From assembly GCA_949152475.1 (NCBI GenBank), contig OX424561.1, forward strand, positions 26,344,481 to 26,408,480: a stretch of DNA of 64,000 nt. Reading direction: 5' to 3'. Source of the DNA: Terebella lapidaria. Its lineage: Eukaryota > Annelida > Polychaeta > Terebellida > Terebellidae. This document shows positions 60,801-64,000 of the stretch, one piece after another. The position numbers and the translations under genes are program-made. The notes beneath the pieces were generated by a model, which was not told where the DNA came from, did no database searches, and was given only the letters and a program-made list of their open reading frames with translations. The first letter of the stretch is position 1. Each line of letters starts with the position of its first letter.

Positions 60801-62900
60801 GGGGCTGTGTAGGAGTAGCGTAGTTTGGCTTGCAAATTGCAACCAATGGCAGCTCTTGACCCAAATGTTTGAACCCACGTATACCACTTTTGTTCTAGCC
60901 ACTCTGCAGTGACGGCGTGTCTTGTGCCCGTGTGCTCTGTCCATGGTCTAGCAGTGACCACTGTCGAGGGAATAGGCAGTGTCAACACCAAACTTCACCC
61001 TGTACAGGTCTGTTACCATAGATACGTGCTTGGTGTGAGATTTTATTCATGCAAATGTATAGGAATTTTGAAACGAATACTCTTGAATTCGAATCTGATT
61101 TAGACAAATTATTTTATCCAATTCCATTCTGTTTTTACCAGAGGCAGACTCTTTCAAAAGTATGGTTGTTTCCACTCTAGAACTTACATGTATCACCACC
61201 AGTGTTCATGGCCGATTTCAAAGCTACATTAAGAAAACAAATCTCTGAAAAATATCTATTCTCAACGTGTTCAATGCTGGGCCAATCTCTGACTACAAGT
61301 ATATAGTTTTCCATACTACTCATACTTATGACAGGAGATGTTGGTACGCGCACACGGTACACAGTGTGGCTTCTGTACGCCGGGCTTTGTCATGTCCATG
61401 TACACCCTGCTTCGGAACAACCCAGAACCCTCAATGGCTGATATAAACAGGGCTCTCAGGGGTCTGTAAAGGAGCATCACCTATGTATTTTCCACTTACG
61501 TACCTGATTATGTTGAGCCATAAAATTTCGCTTCATAAATATCCAATTATTCTATTGACCCCGCGTTCCACGGACAGGCAACCTTTGCCGTTGTACTGGA
61601 TATAGACCGATTCTGGATGGATTCAGACCCTTTGCGAAGGTATTTGAGACCTGTATAAACCTAGCTTCAGGCCTATAATAATAACGTCGGCTTACAAGCG
61701 ACACTTGTTTACCAAACGTGCGTATAGGAGTAATATGCTGTGGAAATTCTAATTATCATTAAAGGAAAGTATCATTGTGGACTTTTCAATTTACTATCTC
61801 AAGCTATATCTAGTCAAGTACAGATTGACGACTTACACTTGCTGCGAGTTGATGGTTACTGCAGGTTAACTCCTACAGTTGAAAAAAATATTATGTAGAG
61901 CTATTATGCGTGACCTATTCCTTACACAACAGGACTGTCCAATGGGTGACCAGTGTTGTCGACGGACGTCCCCAGAACCAGGAACAGTCATCGACAGTCC
62001 GGTCAGCAGCGTGTTTGTGGAGTATAGTAGTAGGAATAATAATACTAGTAGTATATCAGGCATGTTAATGATAAACCTTCCTCAAACCATAGACATACAA
62101 TCTATGACTCAAATATGTAAATGTTGACCTTGTTTTTGCAGGCAGCAAAGGTCGAGTATGATCCATCGCAGGATATTATTTTCCCGAGCGAGTTACAGGT
62201 ACATGTAGGCCTATGCCTCTTAAGAACATTGATCTGTAATGTGGCCTACACTTAGGTTTACCATCTCGATGTTTGGATTCTGCCTTCAGTTAAATGACCA
62301 GCACGATAAAGAATTATCCCATTGAATAATCCCATTAATAATCATGTTAAAGGAGCCTCAATTGAATATGTAAATACAAGTACCGGTATTTACAGTTGGA
62401 AGTCTAGGGATAGATGAAATACATTGAAAATAATTCCAGTCCCTTAATTGCTTGATCTGTGTAAATTTTAGCTGTCTCCAGCCCTGGATCAAGAGAGCGT
62501 GACTTTCCGATCTGGACCAATGACCTGGATCCGGCCTACAACGCTCCAACAGCTCCTGTACACCAAGGCTCAGTACCCTGGATCTAGGGTCGTCTCGGGC
62601 AACACCACTATCAGTATGGATTCGTGGAAAACATCGTCGATCTCCTTTTGCATTCGACGAGACCTTTCTGACAAGACCTTTGTGTTCCGTATGGTAGATG
62701 TATAAATATTTTTTTCCTGCCAGGTTTGGAGAGAAAGTACAAGGACAAGCACTACCCTGTGCTGATATCTGCCTCACATGTGGCAGAACTACATACGATA
62801 ACTACTACAGAGACTGGACTACAGCTTGGAGCCGCTGTTACACTGGCGCAAATCGAGGACTACATCGGGGAATTTTCGAGAGACGAGAGAAATCATAGTG
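57817..62900 (+). CDS. Xanthine dehydrogenase / aldehyde oxidase family enzyme, copy B (3' incomplete)
   Basis: Tandem paralogue of copy A with its own start: [14 protein letters not shown] follows a short leader ending GGAAAC. Exons: 57817-57858, 58103-58160, 60592-60688, 60899-61007, 61335-61461, 61578-61639, 61933-62001, 62142-62198, 62472-62613, 62724-62900. Exon lengths equal those of copy A except exon 7 (69 vs 72 nt) and exon 8 (57 vs 63 nt). All eight Fe-S cysteines are present ([41 protein letters not shown]). The last visible exon ends in phase 1, as in copy A. No match to copy A exon 9 follows: homology to the copy A intron stops near 63020, where unrelated sequence begins. The gene may continue beyond the window or may be interrupted. 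Confidence 0.88.
58236..58640 (-). repeat. F3 array fragment in intron 2 of copy B, inverted
   Basis: About three array units in - orientation (CATTTTGTCCTGTGACCTTG, AATTGATTCCTAAGCTGTAA). No element ends are attached. Confidence 0.75.
58795..59900 (+). mobile_element. F3 element in intron 2 of copy B
   Basis: 5' arms GGTTACCGGACC and GGTCCGATAACC, then (GTC)n, the head and four to five array units. The 3' end GTCCGGTAACC, GGCCCTTGGCCTAA is followed by T5. It is inserted in a T-run, GAGTTTTT before and TTTTTAAAT after. Confidence 0.78.
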
Positions 62901-63019
62901 GTATTCATTTCACAATATATTTTCTCAGCTTCAAATTTTTTCCTAATGCATGTAGCTGGATTTTACTCAGCAGCATTGCAGGGAATTAATCACCATTTTT
63001 ATTCATGAATTATCGAAAA

Positions 63020-64000
63020 TAATGCACTGCGGAGTGGTAACCGCGGGCATCATAATCACTTAACTACAATCAGGTAACAGGCCGCCGCACGAATCAGGTC
63101 TTGATGCAGCACATCACAAGACATATAAACACATCTTTCTGGTAAAGTAGTCCGCTGTGATGAGTCTGAGAGCCATGGGAGCGGCCCCTGGAACACGAGC
63201 AGTTGGGTGTTGCTGGCCGGCTAGCCGACGGTCCTCCATGAGGATAGAACCCAGGACAGCCCGACAGTCTGCCAGAGCCTGTGTCGCACCATCCCAGGGC
63301 GAGAGACTACCAGTCCATGGGGGCGTGAGCCCCCGGATCAAAGTAGCCCCCCTCCTGCCCCCCCCCCCCTCCATTCGGAATTTGTCTCTGCTACCCTCGC
63401 GGACCCGCTTAGCCAGGAAAAGGGGAGGTAGAGCACGTGGCCATGCCCTCCGTCGTCCTCTCGCCTTGACAGCTCTGAAACAACTCAGAAACCAAGACAG
63501 GCTGCTAGCTTATATAGCTGGCAGCGCACAAGAGCGAGGGATGACGTCAGACCATTGTTACAGTATAGTGGAAGTAGAAAAAAAGGCCAAAACAAGAATA
63601 GTGCAATCTTTGGGCAAAATCGCCACATTCTTACAATGTTGGTCCCCAACATGCTCCACCTTGGTCCAAAATGTGCAAACACGACCAAAGTATCGCATGG
63701 CGAGACCAGAAGGAAGCAAGGTGAGCGGTACCCAGACCCGGGTCTGTTTCGGAAAAATGGGGGCCGACCTCGGGGCTTACGGACTATACTGATATGCTCA
63801 AAATTTTTAAACCCTAACAAATCCTCTACAAACTAAGGGAGGGTGGATGCGGAGCGGCGCCGGCGTTACGATGCAAAATGCTCAGGTCCCTTACACCTGC
63901 AGACCACCACAAAGTAGTGATCGCGGTGTTAAGTTGTCCGGTTTTCTGCGGAACGAAATACTGCACCAACATGTAATGCCGAAACCGGTTGGTCATGGTT
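63020..64000. other. Unassigned insertion-like sequence after copy B exon 10
   Basis: Up to about 63018 the sequence aligns with copy A intron 8 (CAGGG..TTTTATCACCATTTTT, ATTATCGAAAA). Afterwards it is unrelated and more GC-rich, with a poly(C) run at 63359-63371. A 211-codon open frame on + (63157-63792) has no recognisable domain and unusual Arg/Ala/Pro composition; I do not call it a gene. A TATA/CRE arrangement suggests an LTR or other promoter. Confidence 0.4.
63512..63548 (-). promoter_or_regulatory. Candidate promoter: CRE plus TATA
   Basis: On the - strand a palindromic TGACGTCA (63541-63548) lies about 25 nt upstream of CTATATAAGC (63512-63521). Spacing is promoter-like, but transcription is not shown. 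Confidence 0.35.

Noticed and set aside
63157-63792. 211-codon + strand frame at the window end
   Set aside because: Arg/Ala/Pro-rich, no domain, overlaps a poly(C) run and an antisense promoter-like region; probably non-coding GC-rich sequence.
1-64000. tRNA or rRNA genes
   Set aside because: No cloverleaf or rRNA core motif was noticed by eye; a tRNAscan-SE/Infernal run would be needed to exclude them.

Overview
The window is animal nuclear DNA: an intron-rich gene with GT-AG introns, three kinds of retrotransposon, and long AT-rich tandem arrays. CR1/L2-like LINEs, one carrying a 2A peptide, and Helentron/HINE-like ('pearl'-like) repeats point to a marine invertebrate such as a mollusc, amphioxus, hemichordate or similar. 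The species cannot be fixed from the sequence alone.

Host genes: two tandem, same-strand copies of a molybdo-flavoenzyme of the xanthine dehydrogenase / aldehyde oxidase family. Copy A (209-36672, +) lacks only its first two exons, which lie upstream of the window. Its 32 visible exons give an uninterrupted reading frame of about 1262 residues to a stop at 36670. Copy B (57817-62900, +) starts with its own ATG and shows ten exons before the window, or a new insertion, cuts it off. Exon lengths and phases match between copies almost perfectly, and intron sequence is still alignable, so the duplication is fairly recent. Substrate-pocket residues look more like aldehyde oxidase than classical xanthine dehydrogenase.

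Mobile DNA fills most of the rest. Three unrelated families (F1, F2, F3) share one plan: a palindromic 5' end, internal tandem arrays, an inverted copy of the 5' terminus near the 3' end, a short 3' hairpin, then CTAG or CTAA followed by T. This fits Helentron/Helitron2 non-autonomous elements. F2 fills introns 8 and 9 of copy A, with an F1 nested in the second. F3 copies are nested in intron 20, the 3' flank and intron 2 of copy B. Intron 12 holds a complete-ended Gypsy element (11534-19536, - strand, near-identical LTRs) whose RT and integrase cores are gone, but which keeps gag, protease and a zinc-finger/coiled-coil accessory ORF.

From about 39.6 to 55.9 kb lies a composite LINE locus. 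ORF1 carries a zinc knuckle and an apparently complete NADAR (DUF1768) domain. ORF2 begins with a 2A motif (DTEQNPGP) and an APE-type endonuclease. A 4.5-kb inverted-repeat DNA element, itself carrying an F1 copy, sits inside the endonuclease. A second Gypsy element (50440-55167, - strand, one in-frame stop) sits in what is probably the LINE 3' UTR.

The most unusual items are the NADAR-2A LINE, the Gypsy element with a C2H2/coiled-coil ORF and a dispersed TTCCGCGAACG motif, the shared architecture of the Helentron-like families with two readable empty sites, and a 140-bp duplication flanking the second Gypsy.
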